A stretch of 64,000 nucleotides of DNA from Sphingomonas sp. PL-96 (GCF_020707215.1 NZ_JAJFET010000002.1:248001-312000); one strand, 5' to 3'; counted from the first letter of the stretch, positions 7,908-16,906 are shown. Notes: a model not told the origin generated them from the letters alone. A program made the numbers and translations.

Positions 7908-9688
7908 TGGAAGCGCACGCCTCCGGATCCTTCCTGCACGACTTCGCCCCGCTGCTGGGCGCGGCGCTGTTCTTCGTGCTGATCTTCCGCAAGCTGAAGC
8001 TGGGTGCGACGCTGGGCTATCTCGTCGCCGGCGTCGTCGTCGGCCCGCAGGTGCTTGGCCTGGCCGGGGATGCCGAGGCGAAGATGGGCATCGCCGAACT
8101 CGGCATCACGCTGCTGCTCTTCCTCGTCGGACTGGAGCTGAGCCCGACCCGACTGTGGCGGATGAAGCGCGACATCTTCGGCTTCGGCCTGCTCCAGGTG
8201 ACGCTGTGCGGCGTCGCCATTACGGGCGTCGTCTGGCTGTTCACCCACTTCACCATTCCCGCAGCACTTGCGCTCGGCCTGCCGCTCGCGCTCTCGTCTA
8301 CCGCGCAGGTGCTGCCGATGCTGCAGTCGGCCGGACGCATGAAGACGCCCTATGGCGAGCGCGCCTTCTCGATCCTGCTGTTCCAGGATCTCTCGATCGT
8401 CCCGCTCATCACCATCGTCGCGGCGATGTCGCGCAATCCGGACGATGCGAGCGGCCCGCCGGGATGGTTGCTGGCGCTGTACACGGTGCTGGCGATCACC
8501 GGGCTGGTGCTGGCCGGGCGGTTCCTGCTGCGGCCGATGTTCCGGCTGATCGGCAATCTGGGCGAGCGCGAGATGTTCGTGTTCGCCGGCCTGTTCACCG
8601 TCATCGCCTCCGCCGCGATCATGGAGACGCTGGGGCTCTCGACTGCGCTGGGCGCCTTTATCGCGGGCGTGATGCTGGCCGACAGTCCCTATCGCCACGA
8701 GCTGGAGGCCGATGTCGAGCCGTTTCGCTCAATCCTCCTCGGCCTGTTCTTCCTGTCCGTCGGCATGCTGCTGGACCTGTCCGCCATCGCCGAGCGGCCG
8801 GTGTTCGTCGTGGGCGTGGCGCTGGCGCTGATCGCGACGAAGGCGGTGGTGATCGGGTTCCTCGCGCTGCTGTTCGGGATGGACTGGCGCAAGGCGATGG
8901 CGCTGGGGCTGCTGCTCAGCCAGGGCGGCGAGTTCGGCTTCGTGCTGTTCGCCCAGGCGCAGCACGCGCTGCTGATCGCGCCCGAGGCCGCAAGCGTGTT
9001 CGGCGCGGTGGTGACGCTGTCGATGGCGACGACGCCGTTCCTGATGATGCTGACCCGCCGCTTCCGGGCCGAGCCCAAGCCCAGCACCGACGGGCTCGAT
9101 GGCCCGCGGCAGGACGGCGCCAGCGCCTTGGTGATCGGCTATGGCCGCTTCGGCCAGACCGTGGCGCAGATGCTGATCGGCCAGGGCATCAGCGTGTCAC
9201 TGATCGACACCGATCCCGAGACCATCCAGCGCGCCGGCGATTTCGGCATGAAGGTGTATTACGGTGACGGCACGCGCATCGACATGCTGCGCCGCGCGGG
9301 CGCCGACGAAGCGCAGCTTCTGCTGTTCTGCATGGACGGCGAGCAGATGGAGCTGGCGGACCTGGAAGCCGTCAAACAGGCGTTCCCGGACGCCGTGATC
9401 TTCCTGCGCGTGTTCGACCGCCGCTCGATCCTTCAGCTCAAGGGTGCGCCGGTGGAGGGCTATGTCCGCGAGCTGCTCGATTCCGCCGTGGTCATGGCGC
9501 GCAAGGCGATGGCCTGCGTGGGCGTCGATGACGCCGAGATCGACCGGACCGAGGATGCGTACCGCGATCTCGATACGAAGCGGTTGAGCCAGCAGCTGGA
9601 GGCACAGGACCTCTACGCCGGGCGCGAGGGCATGTTCAGCCAGGAGCGCGGCAGTACCGCCCGCGACGGCCTGTCGCGCGAAGCATGA
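7907..9688 (+). CDS. CPA2-family cation:proton antiporter with TrkA-N domain (KefB/KefC-like)
   Basis: This 593-residue inner-membrane antiporter exchanges K+ or Na+ for H+. Residues 10-385 contain about twelve hydrophobic segments, with the family motif GITLLLFLVGLELSP and the LFQDLSIVPL segment carrying the transport Asp. A cytosolic RCK/TrkA-N domain (LVIGYGRFGQTVAQMLIG) follows from about residue 405 and would bind NAD(H) or glutathione adducts. The C-terminus has acidic helices. It is cotranscribed with the Fe-S scaffold-like gene. Kef proteins are gated by glutathione adducts, but a redox link through the neighbour is only suggestive. Confidence 0.93.
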   Translation: MEAHASGSFLHDFAPLLGAALFFVLIFRKLKLGATLGYLVAGVVVGPQVLGLAGDAEAKMGIAELGITLLLFLVGLELSPTRLWRMKRDIFGFGLLQVTLCGVAITGVVWLFTHFTIPAALALGLPLALSSTAQVLPMLQSAGRMKTPYGERAFSILLFQDLSIVPLITIVAAMSRNPDDASGPPGWLLALYTVLAITGLVLAGRFLLRPMFRLIGNLGEREMFVFAGLFTVIASAAIMETLGLSTALGAFIAGVMLADSPYRHELEADVEPFRSILLGLFFLSVGMLLDLSAIAERPVFVVGVALALIATKAVVIGFLALLFGMDWRKAMALGLLLSQGGEFGFVLFAQAQHALLIAPEAASVFGAVVTLSMATTPFLMMLTRRFRAEPKPSTDGLDGPRQDGASALVIGYGRFGQTVAQMLIGQGISVSLIDTDPETIQRAGDFGMKVYYGDGTRIDMLRRAGADEAQLLLFCMDGEQMELADLEAVKQAFPDAVIFLRVFDRRSILQLKGAPVEGYVRELLDSAVVMARKAMACVGVDDAEIDRTEDAYRDLDTKRLSQQLEAQDLYAGREGMFSQERGSTARDGLSREA

Positions 9689-9701
9689 GGGGAGGGGAGC
9701 G

Positions 9702-10034
9702 ATGAACCTGCTGATGCTGCTGACGGCGCTGTCCGGTGCCTTGGCGGTCGGAGCCGGCGCCTTTGGTGCCCATGGCGCGGAAGGGACTGCACGCGAGTGG
9801 CTGCAGACCGGCGGCCACTATCAGCTGGTCCACGCAGTGGCTGCGCTGGTGGCGTTGCGGCTGGAAGCGCGGGGGCCGGGATGGCTGTTCGTGGCGGGCG
9901 GGCTGATCTTCGCCGGCACCCTCTATGCGATGGCGCTGGGTGCACCGCGCTGGCTGGGAGCGATCACGCCGATCGGTGGGACGTTGCTGATCGCCGGCTG
10001 GCTGTGGCTGGGGTGGCAGGCGGTTCGCGGGTAA
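9702..10034 (+). CDS. DUF423 (YgdD-like) membrane protein
   Basis: This 110-residue protein has four hydrophobic helices and the DUF423 signature GAFGAHG near residue 21, then GGHYQLVHAVAAL and a GRL-like GGLIFAGTLYAMAL segment. Function is unknown. It follows the antiporter by 13 bp with GGGGAG before the ATG, so it is probably the third gene of that operon. Confidence 0.9.
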   Translation: MNLLMLLTALSGALAVGAGAFGAHGAEGTAREWLQTGGHYQLVHAVAALVALRLEARGPGWLFVAGGLIFAGTLYAMALGAPRWLGAITPIGGTLLIAGWLWLGWQAVRG

Positions 10035-10069
10035 CACCCCGATTTGCTCCCTTCCATTTGCCTCGAGCA

Positions 10070-10162
10070 GCCGTCGAGCTTGTCGAGACGGCGTGTCGAG
10101 AGGGCGGCGCGCGTGGCGCCCTCGATACGGGCTCTCGACAAGCTTGATCCCTGATCGAGACA
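10070..10162. repeat. long inverted repeat (sphingomonad REP-like, AGCTTGTCGAGA type)
   Basis: The 12-bp arms AGCTTGTCGAGA (10077-10088) and its complement (10133-10144) enclose an inner GAGAGGGCG/CGCCCTC stem. The element fills the gap between the convergent DUF423 and aroB genes and could fold in both transcripts as a terminator. Related sequence occurs at 20092-20201. Confidence 0.7.
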
Positions 10163-10188
10163 AACGGGGTAGGGGATAGCGGGAGAGG

Positions 10189-11289
10189 TCAGCGCGGCTG
10201 GGCGTCAAGGAACGCGGCGATCTCGTCCAATCCGACGCTGCGATCGACATAGGTCTGGCCGATGCCGCGGGCGAGCAGCAGCGCGAGCGTGCCGCCCTCC
10301 ATCTTCTTGTCGTGGCGCATATGCTCGACCAGTCGCGCGCCGCTCGCCCGGATGCCGGCCGCCGCAAGGCCATCCGGCAGCCCGACTGCGCGCAGGTGGG
10401 TGGCGACCCGCGCGGCATCTTCGGGTGAACACAGGCCGCGGCTTGCGGAAAAGGCAAAGGCCAGCGCCATGCCGGCCGCCACGCCTTCGCCGTGCAGCAG
10501 GGATCCGTCGAAACCTGCTTCCGCCTCCAGCGCATGGCCGAATGTGTGGCCCAGGTTGAGGAGCGCGCGGCGCCCGCTGGTCTCGCGCTCGTCCTCGCCC
10601 ACGATTCGCGCCTTGGCGGCGACCGAGCGCGCAATCGCATATTCCCGCGCCTGGGGATCGCCGGCGAGCAGCCGGTCGGCGTTGCCTTCGCACCACACGA
10701 AGAACTCGGGATCGTCGATGAGCCCGTATTTCGCGACTTCGGCATAGCCGGCGCGCACGTCGCGCAAGGGTAGCGTGTCGAGCGTCGCGGGATCGATCAG
10801 CACGATCGCCGGCTGGTGAAATGCGCCGACCAGATTCTTGCCGGCGCGCGTGTTGATGCCGGTCTTGCCGCCCACCGACGAATCGACCTGCGCCAGCAGC
10901 GTGGTGGGGATCTGCACAAAGCCGCAGCCGCGCTTCAGGATGGCGCTCGCAAAGCCGACGAGATCGCCGATCACGCCGCCGCCGAGCGCGATGATGTGGT
11001 CGCGCCGCTCGACGCCCAGCGCCAGCAGCCTGTCCATCAGCACCTCGAGCGTGGCCCAGCTTTTTGAACCTTCGCCCGCCGGCAACACGATCGCCTCGCT
11101 TGCAATGCCGGCTGCGGCAAGCGACCCGCGCAGCGTGTCCAGGTGCGGCGTCACTGCCTCGTCCGCCACGATCGGCATAGGCCGACCGTTCGCGATCGGG
11201 GCCAGCAGGGTGCCGGCATGGGCGAGCAGCCCGGCCTCCACGACGACGTCATAGCTGCGGGGCCCGAGCGGGACGGGGATGGTGGTCAC
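10189..11289 (-). CDS. aroB: 3-dehydroquinate synthase
   Basis: AroB converts DAHP to 3-dehydroquinate, the second step of the shikimate pathway, using NAD+ and a divalent metal. The 366-residue protein is full length. The NAD-binding GGGVIGDLVGFAS motif is near residue 104, followed by PTTLLAQVDSSVGGKTGIN. The metal-binding residues are the Glu in the GYAEVAKYGL region and the His of NLGHTFGHALE and LLHGEGVA. The ATG overlaps the stop of aroK by 4 bp. Confidence 0.98.
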   Translation of the reverse strand: MTTIPVPLGPRSYDVVVEAGLLAHAGTLLAPIANGRPMPIVADEAVTPHLDTLRGSLAAAGIASEAIVLPAGEGSKSWATLEVLMDRLLALGVERRDHIIALGGGVIGDLVGFASAILKRGCGFVQIPTTLLAQVDSSVGGKTGINTRAGKNLVGAFHQPAIVLIDPATLDTLPLRDVRAGYAEVAKYGLIDDPEFFVWCEGNADRLLAGDPQAREYAIARSVAAKARIVGEDERETSGRRALLNLGHTFGHALEAEAGFDGSLLHGEGVAAGMALAFAFSASRGLCSPEDAARVATHLRAVGLPDGLAAAGIRASGARLVEHMRHDKKMEGGTLALLLARGIGQTYVDRSVGLDEIAAFLDAQPR

Positions 11290-11825
11290 GGGCGGATCGC
11301 CTCCAGGATGGCGTTGACGGTGGCTTCGTGCGGCGCCTGCTGGCTGACCACATGGATCGGAGCCATGGCGTAGAAGGGGTTCCGGACGGCGGCGAGTTCG
11401 GTCAGCACCGCCTTGGCATCCTTGCCGCGCAGCAACGGGCGGTGATCGCGGCGGCGGACGCGCTCGGCCAGCACCGCGGGCGCTGCGTCCAGCCAGACCG
11501 CCAGGCCATGTTCCAGGATGAGCGCGCGCGTCTCTTCGTTGATAAAGGCGCCGCCGCCGGTCGCGATCACCTTGGGCAGACCATCGATCAGCCGCGCGAT
11601 CACGCGGCGTTCGCCGTCCCGGAAATGCGCTTCGCCGAACCGTTCGAACATTTCGGCGATGGTCATGCCGGCCGCGCGCTCGATCTCGTTGTCGGCATCC
11701 ACGAAGGGTAGGTTCATGCGGTGTGCCAGCCTGCGCCCGACCGTGGATTTGCCCACGCCCATCAGCCCGACCAGCACGATCGGCTTTCCGCTCCAGTGCG
11801 GTGTTGAGGCATGGGTTTGCAGCAT
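11286..11825 (-). CDS. aroK: shikimate kinase
   Basis: Shikimate kinase phosphorylates shikimate at the 3-hydroxyl. The 179-residue protein has Walker A GLMGVGKST at about residue 23, the shikimate-binding DADNEIE, the GGGAF motif and the LID RDHRPLL. The start MLQTHAS at 11825 gives an N-terminus typical of alphaproteobacterial AroK. aroK-aroB is a common fused operon, and the 4-bp ATGA overlap suggests coupling. An 81-bp gap separates it from the divergent membrane-protein operon. Confidence 0.96.
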   Translation of the reverse strand: MLQTHASTPHWSGKPIVLVGLMGVGKSTVGRRLAHRMNLPFVDADNEIERAAGMTIAEMFERFGEAHFRDGERRVIARLIDGLPKVIATGGGAFINEETRALILEHGLAVWLDAAPAVLAERVRRRDHRPLLRGKDAKAVLTELAAVRNPFYAMAPIHVVSQQAPHEATVNAILEAIRP

Positions 11826-11906
11826 CGTGGCCGGCGCTATACAGCGTGGCGGCGCGCGGGCAAAAAGCTTGTGCGTCCGCTTCGCAATCGTGAGTTTTCG
11901 TTCGCC

Positions 11907-12044
11907 ATGTCCCGATCGCTCGTCATTCTGATCGTCGTCCTGCTGATTGTCATCGGCGGGCTGTTCTTCCTGGCCGGCCGGCAGACGGAAAAGCAGCCGG
12001 TGCAGGTCGAAAAGGCGGTCTCGCTTGAAAATCTCCAGAACTAG
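11907..12044 (+). CDS. 45-residue single-pass membrane protein
   Basis: This small ORF encodes an N-terminal Ser/Arg followed by one strongly hydrophobic helix (LVILIVVLLIVIGGLFFLAG) and a short polar tail (TEKQPVQVEKAV). It probably sits in the inner membrane with a periplasmic or cytosolic tail of about 22 residues. Its last 20 bp overlap the next gene's TTG start, consistent with translational coupling. I do not recognise the family. Its position at the head of a three-gene operon supports it being real. Confidence 0.65.
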   Translation: MSRSLVILIVVLLIVIGGLFFLAGRQTEKQPVQVEKAVSLENLQN

Positions 12045-13797
12045 CAGCTTCGCTCTGGTTCTGGTGCTGGCGGGCGTCGGCCTGCCGGCGCTGGGCCAGG
12101 ACGTTCCCGAATCGCTGCTGCCTCCGGGTTTCAACGATCCCGTCGCGCCCGCGCCTGCTCCGCAGCAGCCGGTCGTGCGGCCGTCCGGCGTGCCGCAGGC
12201 GCCCGTCACGGGGGTCGTGCCGATCCCGACGCCAACGCCCACGCCAACCGCCACCGCAACGCCAAGGCCCATCGATCCCAGGCTGCTCGCCCGCTACGAG
12301 CTGCCCGAATATGCGCGGCGTTCGATTGCGCACATCGGCATCGATGGGGCGGGGCTGGGCCGCAATGCGTTCGGCAGCGCCGATGGGCGGATGCTGGAGA
12401 CGCTGATGCGCCGGCTCGATGCGCCTGTTGCGTCGCGCTGGCTGTCGATCGCGCTGCGCCGCGCGCTCGCCTCCGACGTGGATACGCCGCTTCGGGTCAA
12501 CGGCCCGGACTTCGCCGCCGAGCGCGCCTGGCTGCTGCTGCGCATGGGCGAGGCACCCACCGCGCGCGCCGTGGTGCAGTCGGTCGATGCCGAGAATTAT
12601 ACGCCCAAGATGTACCAGGTCGCCTTGCAGGCGGCGCTGGCGACCGCCGATCCGGCCGCAGTGTGCGGGATCGTCGAGCCGGCACAGCGCGTGTCGAACG
12701 AGCGCGGATGGCAATTGGCACGCGCGATGTGCGCGGGGCTCGCCGGTGAGCCCAGGCAGGCAGGCACGCTGCTCGACCAGGCGCGCAAGGCGTTCCGCCG
12801 CCGCGCGATCGGCGCCGACATCGACCTTAAGCTCGCCGAAAAGGTGCTTGGCGCCGGCGCCCAGGGGCGCCGTTCGGTCACGATCGAGTGGGACGGCGTC
12901 GAGCGGATCAGCGCCTGGCGCTGGGGGCTCGCCAATGCCACCGCGGTCGAGGTGCCGGATGCATTGCTCGACACCGCCGGTCCGCAGCTGCGCTATTGGA
13001 ACGCGTTGCTTCCGATGGTGCCGCCGGAGCGGCGGGCGCCGGATGCGGAGCTTGCCGCGGCACAGGGCGTGCTGTCGAGCGCCGCCCTGGTCGACCTCTA
13101 TGCCACCATCGGCGAGCTCGACGATTCGCCAAGCGACTTGAGCGCCGTGTCGCGCGACCTGCGCGAGTCCTATGCGGCTGGCCAGGTGGCCGACCGTATG
13201 ACGGCGCTGCGCCAGCTGTGGACCGGAGGCACCGGCGCGCGGCGCAGCTATGCCCGACGCGTGCTGACCGCACGGGCCGCGGCGGCGATCCCGCCTGCGG
13301 CCGACTATGCCGGCGACGCGGATGCGCTGGTCGCCTCGATGCTGTCGGCGGGCATGGACCTGCGGGCACTGCGCTGGCGCACCATTGCGCCGGAGGGCGG
13401 CGACGCCTGGGCCATGCTTGCGCTCGCCGATCCACGCGCGCGGCAGGTGTCGGAGCAAGCAGTGTCGCGCTACGCCGATGGCGACGCGCGCAAGGGGCAG
13501 CTGCTGTTTGCCGGTCTCGCCGGTCTCGGCCGCTTGCCGGAGGATGCCGCGGCCGATCTCGCCCAGTCGCTGGAGGTTCCGGTCGGCGCCGAGAACGCGT
13601 GGACACGAGCCATCTCCCTTGCCGCAGGTCGCGACCAGCCGGGTGCAGTGCTGGTGCTTGCCGCCGCGGGCATGCAGACCGCCGACTGGCGTGGCGTGTC
13701 CCCGCAGGCGCTCTTCCACATCGTCGCGGCGCTGCGCGCGGTCGGGCTGGAGGGTGAGGCGCGGATGATCGCTGCCGAGGCGATCGCACGCGCGTGA
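12025..13797 (+). CDS. secreted hypothetical protein, about 590 aa, upstream of the recombinase
   Basis: This 590-residue protein begins with a signal peptide (KISRTSSFALVLVLAGVGLPALGQ) if translation starts at the TTG at 12025. A Pro/Thr-rich linker with PTPTPTPTAT lies near residues 45-80. The remainder is Ala-rich and helical, like a degenerate TPR solenoid. It probably acts in the periplasm. No ATG or GTG gives a better N-terminus. Its stop overlaps the recombinase GTG by 4 bp (GTGA). I recognise no named family; length, codon bias and the operon support expression. Confidence 0.8.
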   Translation: MKISRTSSFALVLVLAGVGLPALGQDVPESLLPPGFNDPVAPAPAPQQPVVRPSGVPQAPVTGVVPIPTPTPTPTATATPRPIDPRLLARYELPEYARRSIAHIGIDGAGLGRNAFGSADGRMLETLMRRLDAPVASRWLSIALRRALASDVDTPLRVNGPDFAAERAWLLLRMGEAPTARAVVQSVDAENYTPKMYQVALQAALATADPAAVCGIVEPAQRVSNERGWQLARAMCAGLAGEPRQAGTLLDQARKAFRRRAIGADIDLKLAEKVLGAGAQGRRSVTIEWDGVERISAWRWGLANATAVEVPDALLDTAGPQLRYWNALLPMVPPERRAPDAELAAAQGVLSSAALVDLYATIGELDDSPSDLSAVSRDLRESYAAGQVADRMTALRQLWTGGTGARRSYARRVLTARAAAAIPPAADYAGDADALVASMLSAGMDLRALRWRTIAPEGGDAWAMLALADPRARQVSEQAVSRYADGDARKGQLLFAGLAGLGRLPEDAAADLAQSLEVPVGAENAWTRAISLAAGRDQPGAVLVLAAAGMQTADWRGVSPQALFHIVAALRAVGLEGEARMIAAEAIARA

Positions 13798-14708
13798 GCG
13801 GGGCGGGAGGCGGAAGCGATCGCATCCTGATCGACCGCTTCCTGGAAATGCTGGCGGCAGAAGCCGGGGCGGCGCGCAACACGCTCCTGGCCTATGGCAC
13901 CGACCTGCGGCTCGCCTCCGACGCGTTGGCGGGGCGGCTTGGCGATGCGGATCGAGCGGCGCTGGAGCGGCTTGCGGAGGGGTGGGGCGATCTTTCACGA
14001 GCCACCGTTGCGCGCAAGTCGGCAGCGCTCCGCCGCTTCTTCGCCTTCCTGGCGGACGAGGGATTGCGGCCCGATGATCCCGGCACCGCGCTGCCGCGGC
14101 CGGGAAGCGCACGTCCCTTGCCCCGCATCCTGTCGACCGCGGACGTCGATCGCCTGTTCGATGCGATCGAGGCACGGATCGGCCGCGACCCGCCGAACCC
14201 GCTCGACCTGCGGCTCGCCGCGCTGGTGGAGCTGCTCTACGGCTCGGGCCTGCGCGCGACGGAGCTGGTGTCCCTGCCCCGCAACGCGGTCGCCTCCGAC
14301 CGGCCCTATCTGATCCTGCGCGGCAAGGGTGGGCGCGAGCGGATGGTGCCGGTCTCCGACCGCGCCCGCGCGGCAGTGGCCGCGTGGCGCGCGCACGCGC
14401 CGGCGGACAAGCCGTGGCTGTTCCCCTCGGGCAAGACCCATCTGTCGCGTATCCGCCTGTTCCAGCTGCTGAAGGCGCTGGCGGCAGAGGCCGGCATCCC
14501 GCCCGACCGGGTGAGCCCGCACGTGCTGCGCCATGCTTTTGCCACCCATTTGCTGGAGGGCGGGGCGGACCTGCGCGCGCTGCAGGCGATGCTGGGCCAT
14601 GCCGACATCGCCACGACCGAGATCTATACCCATGTCGACAGCCAGCGGCTGGTCGAGCTGGTCAACGCACGCCATCCGCTCGTTGACGCCCTCCGCCGCG
14701 CACCGTAA
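13794..14708 (+). CDS. xerD: site-specific tyrosine recombinase (XerD-like)
   Basis: XerD acts with XerC at dif to resolve chromosome dimers. The 304-residue protein has the N-terminal SAM-like core-binding domain (FLEMLAAEAGAARNTLLAY) and the full catalytic set: Arg in YGSGLRATELVSL, Lys in RGKGGRERMVPV, HxxR in SPHVLRHAFATHLLEGG, His in LGHADIATTEIY and the nucleophile Tyr in the same segment. It starts at GTG 13794, overlapping the secreted-protein gene by 4 bp. There is no attachment site or mobile cargo nearby, so it is a core Xer recombinase. XerD rather than XerC is inferred from similarity alone. Confidence 0.9.
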   Translation: MSGAGGGSDRILIDRFLEMLAAEAGAARNTLLAYGTDLRLASDALAGRLGDADRAALERLAEGWGDLSRATVARKSAALRRFFAFLADEGLRPDDPGTALPRPGSARPLPRILSTADVDRLFDAIEARIGRDPPNPLDLRLAALVELLYGSGLRATELVSLPRNAVASDRPYLILRGKGGRERMVPVSDRARAAVAAWRAHAPADKPWLFPSGKTHLSRIRLFQLLKALAAEAGIPPDRVSPHVLRHAFATHLLEGGADLRALQAMLGHADIATTEIYTHVDSQRLVELVNARHPLVDALRRAP

Positions 14709-14786
14709 CCGACACGCAAAGATCTGCCCGCCGCGCCCTTGTGGCGAGGGACGGCAGCAAATTCATTCGAGACGGAACCCGAGTTG

Positions 14787-15734
14787 ATGGCCACTTTCCT
14801 GGATTTCGAAAAGCCGATCGCCGAGCTGCAGGGCCGGATCGACGAGCTGCGCGACACCGCAGCCGAAGGCACCGTCGACATCGAGGCGGAGATCTCCAGG
14901 CTCCAGGCCAAGTCCGACCGGCAGCTGCGCGAGACCTATGCCAAGCTCACCCCGTGGCAGAAGACCCAGGTCGCGCGCCACCCCGAGCGGCCGCACTTCA
15001 AGCACTATGTCGCCAGCCTGATCGAGGGCTTCATGCCGCTGGGCGGCGATCGTGCCTTTGCCGATGATTCCGCGATCATCGGCGGCCTGGGCCGGTTGCA
15101 CGGCCGCAAGGTGATGGTGATCGGCCATGAAAAGGGCGACGACACCGCCAGCCGGCTGAAGCATAATTTCGGCATGGGCAAGCCCGAGGGCTATCGCAAG
15201 GCGATCCGCCTGATGCAGCTGGCCGACCGCTTCGGCCTGCCGGTGGTGACGCTGGTCGACACCTCCGGCGCGTTCCCGGGTATCCAGGCCGAGGAGCGCG
15301 GACAGGCGGAAGCGATTGCGCGCTCGACCGAGGCGAGCCTGGCGCTGGGCGTGCCGATGGTGGCGGCGATCCTGGGCGAGGGCGGTTCCGGGGGCGCGGT
15401 GGCGCTTGCGGCTGGCAACCGCGTGCTGATGATGGAGCATGCCATCTATTCGGTGATCTCGCCCGAGGGCTGCGCCTCGATCCTGTGGCGCACCGCCGAC
15501 CGCGCAGCCGATGCGGCGGAGGCGATGAAGGTTACCGCGCAAGACCTGCACGCGCTGGGCGTGATCGACACGATCGTGGCGGAACCGCTGGGTGGTGCGC
15601 ATCGTGCGCCGGGCGAGGCGATTGCGGCGCTGGGTGCGGCGCTGGATAGTGCGTTGGGAGAGCTGGAGGGGCTGGGCGCGGATGAGCTGCGGCGTGATCG
15701 GCGGGCGAAGTTCCTGGAGATGGGGCGGGGGTAA
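14787..15734 (+). CDS. accA: acetyl-CoA carboxylase carboxyltransferase subunit alpha
   Basis: AccA forms the carboxyltransferase of acetyl-CoA carboxylase together with AccD and makes malonyl-CoA for fatty-acid synthesis. The 315-residue protein has the N-terminal helical region ([21 protein letters not shown]) and the crotonase-like core with [30 protein letters not shown] and [11 protein letters not shown]. The ATG at 14787 matches the family start. The gene is 78 bp downstream of the recombinase gene. Confidence 0.98.
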   Translation: MATFLDFEKPIAELQGRIDELRDTAAEGTVDIEAEISRLQAKSDRQLRETYAKLTPWQKTQVARHPERPHFKHYVASLIEGFMPLGGDRAFADDSAIIGGLGRLHGRKVMVIGHEKGDDTASRLKHNFGMGKPEGYRKAIRLMQLADRFGLPVVTLVDTSGAFPGIQAEERGQAEAIARSTEASLALGVPMVAAILGEGGSGGAVALAAGNRVLMMEHAIYSVISPEGCASILWRTADRAADAAEAMKVTAQDLHALGVIDTIVAEPLGGAHRAPGEAIAALGAALDSALGELEGLGADELRRDRRAKFLEMGRG

Positions 15735-15751
15735 CTCACGTCCCGATGTGA

Positions 15752-15779
15752 AGAAGGCGAGGCTCATGCCCCGCCTTCT
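15752..15779. terminator. bidirectional hairpin terminator between accA and flp pilin
   Basis: AGAAGGCGAGG (15752-15762) pairs with CCCCGCCTTCT (15769-15779) across a 6-nt loop, with one mismatch on the plus strand and a G-U pair on the minus strand. It lies 17 bp after the accA stop and 20 bp after the stop of the convergent flp gene. T tracts are short, so termination could need Rho. Confidence 0.6.
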
Positions 15780-15798
15780 CCTCAACCGCCGTTATGAG

Positions 15799-15972
15799 TT
15801 AGTCGGCGGCGTTATCCATCTGATCGCCGACCCGAGTGAACGTCCCGTTGATCGAGGTGCTGAGGCTCGACATGGCGGCGATCAGCGCAACGGCGATCAG
15901 CGCTGCGATCAGGCCGTACTCGATGGCCGTTGCGCCCTTGGAGTTCTTCAGGAATTCGCGCATCTTCTGCAT
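15799..15972 (-). CDS. Flp family type IVb pilin
   Basis: This 57-residue pilin precursor has a leader (MQKMREFLKNSKG), a prepilin-peptidase cleavage site G|ATAIEYG with the invariant Glu and Tyr of Flp pilins, then a hydrophobic helix (LIAALIAVALIAAM) and a short C-terminal tail. Mature subunits polymerise into thin adhesive pili. A second pilin gene lies upstream on the same strand, but no cpa/tad machinery is in the window. Confidence 0.92.
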   Translation of the reverse strand: MQKMREFLKNSKGATAIEYGLIAALIAVALIAAMSSLSTSINGTFTRVGDQMDNAAD

Positions 15973-16006
15973 TTGTATCTCCGACGTTCGTGCTTCAACA
16001 TACCCG

Positions 16007-16033
16007 GCTGAACCAGGTCACACCCGGTTCAGC
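16007..16033 (-). promoter_or_regulatory. hairpin in flp leader
   Basis: GCTGAACC (16007-16014) and GGTTCAGC (16026-16033) form an 8-bp perfect stem with an 11-nt loop, 35 bp upstream of the pilin start at 15972. It could end readthrough from the upstream pilin gene or stabilise the abundant flp mRNA. No T run follows it on the minus strand, so an intrinsic terminator is less likely. Confidence 0.45.
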
Positions 16034-16104
16034 ACCGTGATTTTACTGATGTGATTGTTGATAAAGGTTTAAGCGGCGAACGGAGGTGTCGGCGAACGGC
16101 GGGC

Positions 16105-16293
16105 TCACAGGCGAATGGCCGCTTTGATGTCCTTGGCGGCGTTATTCCAAATGTCGACAACTCGGTCGGCAACAGGCGCGAGGCTAATCATCATTGCGAT
16201 CACGATGACTGCCACAATCATCCCATATTCGACGGCTGTGGCCCCCCGCCTGTCGCGCCACAGGACGCGGGCGAGGCTTGCAATGACACGCAT
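16105..16293 (-). CDS. second Flp family type IVb pilin
   Basis: This 62-residue pilin precursor has a longer basic leader (MRVIASLARVLWRDRRG), the same cleavage-site pattern G|ATAVEYG and a hydrophobic helix (MIVAVIVIAMMISLAP). The mature tail is DRVVDIWNNAAKDIKAAIRL. It is 132 bp upstream of the other pilin gene on the same strand and divergent from mutT by 54 bp. Sequence divergence from the neighbour suggests a minor pilin or pseudopilin. That role is an inference. Confidence 0.85.
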   Translation of the reverse strand: MRVIASLARVLWRDRRGATAVEYGMIVAVIVIAMMISLAPVADRVVDIWNNAAKDIKAAIRL

Positions 16294-16347
16294 ACACTGG
16301 TCTTTCGCTCGCTTGGCCGACGAAGCTAGGCGCGCTGAGGTAAAGAA

Positions 16348-16761
16348 ATGCTGAGCAAGACGAACAACTTGCTGATGGTGGTTGCCGCCGCGCTGGTCGA
16401 TGGCGACGGGCGGGTGCTGGTGCAGCAGCGGCCGCAGGGCTTGCCGATGGCAGGCCTGTGGGAGTTTCCCGGCGGCAAGGTGGAGCCCGGCGAACTGCCT
16501 GAGGCGGCGCTGGTTCGTGAACTGCACGAGGAACTCGGCATCGAGGTCGAGCAGGCCTGTCTCGCGCCCGCGACCTTTGCGAGCGAGCCGCTGGGCGAGC
16601 GCCACCTGCTGTTGCTGCTCTATGCGCTGCGTAAATGGTCGGGGGTGGTCGAGGCGCGGCATGCGACTGCGCTCAAATGGGTGCGGCCGGTCGAACTGCA
16701 CCGGCTGGAGATGCCCCCCGCCGACCGCCCGCTGATCGGCCTGCTGGAGGCGCTGGTCTGA
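16348..16761 (+). CDS. mutT: MutT-type 8-oxo-dGTP diphosphatase (Nudix hydrolase)
   Basis: MutT hydrolyses 8-oxo-dGTP and prevents A:T to C:G transversions. The 137-residue protein has a canonical Nudix box with all catalytic residues (GGKVEPGELPEAALVRELHEELGI, split as G-x5-E-x7-REL-xEEL-G at about residues 48-71). The start MLSKTNNLLMVVAAALV opens directly with the first strand of the fold. It stands alone, divergent from the pilins and convergent with the methyltransferase. Confidence 0.93.
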   Translation: MLSKTNNLLMVVAAALVDGDGRVLVQQRPQGLPMAGLWEFPGGKVEPGELPEAALVRELHEELGIEVEQACLAPATFASEPLGERHLLLLLYALRKWSGVVEARHATALKWVRPVELHRLEMPPADRPLIGLLEALV

Positions 16762-16820
16762 GGCGGCGAATAGCAAGTCTCGTCAGGATGACGATGAGAC
16801 ACGCCCCTCAACCGCATCCC

Positions 16821-16904
16821 GTGCTCCCGCGCAGGCGGGAGTCCAGGGTTCCAGGCGCTGCCGTTGGTCTGCTGTGCCCTGGGCTCCTGCCTGCGCAGGA
16901 GCAC
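16821..16904. repeat. inverted repeat element (GTGCTCCCGCGCAGGCGGGAG type)
   Basis: The left arm GTGCTCCCGCGCAGGCGGGAG begins at 16821, and the right arm CTCCTGCCTGCGCAGGAGCAC ends at 16904. Outer 6-bp arms pair exactly and each half also folds internally. It occupies the gap between convergent mutT and the methyltransferase. The same class occurs at 52400-52477 and 60872-60960. Confidence 0.75.
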
Positions 16905-16906
16905 GA

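Noticed and set aside
13794..14708. Tyrosine recombinase as mark of a mobile element
   Set aside because: It is an operonic core Xer-type gene overlapping its upstream partner, with no attachment sites or cargo.
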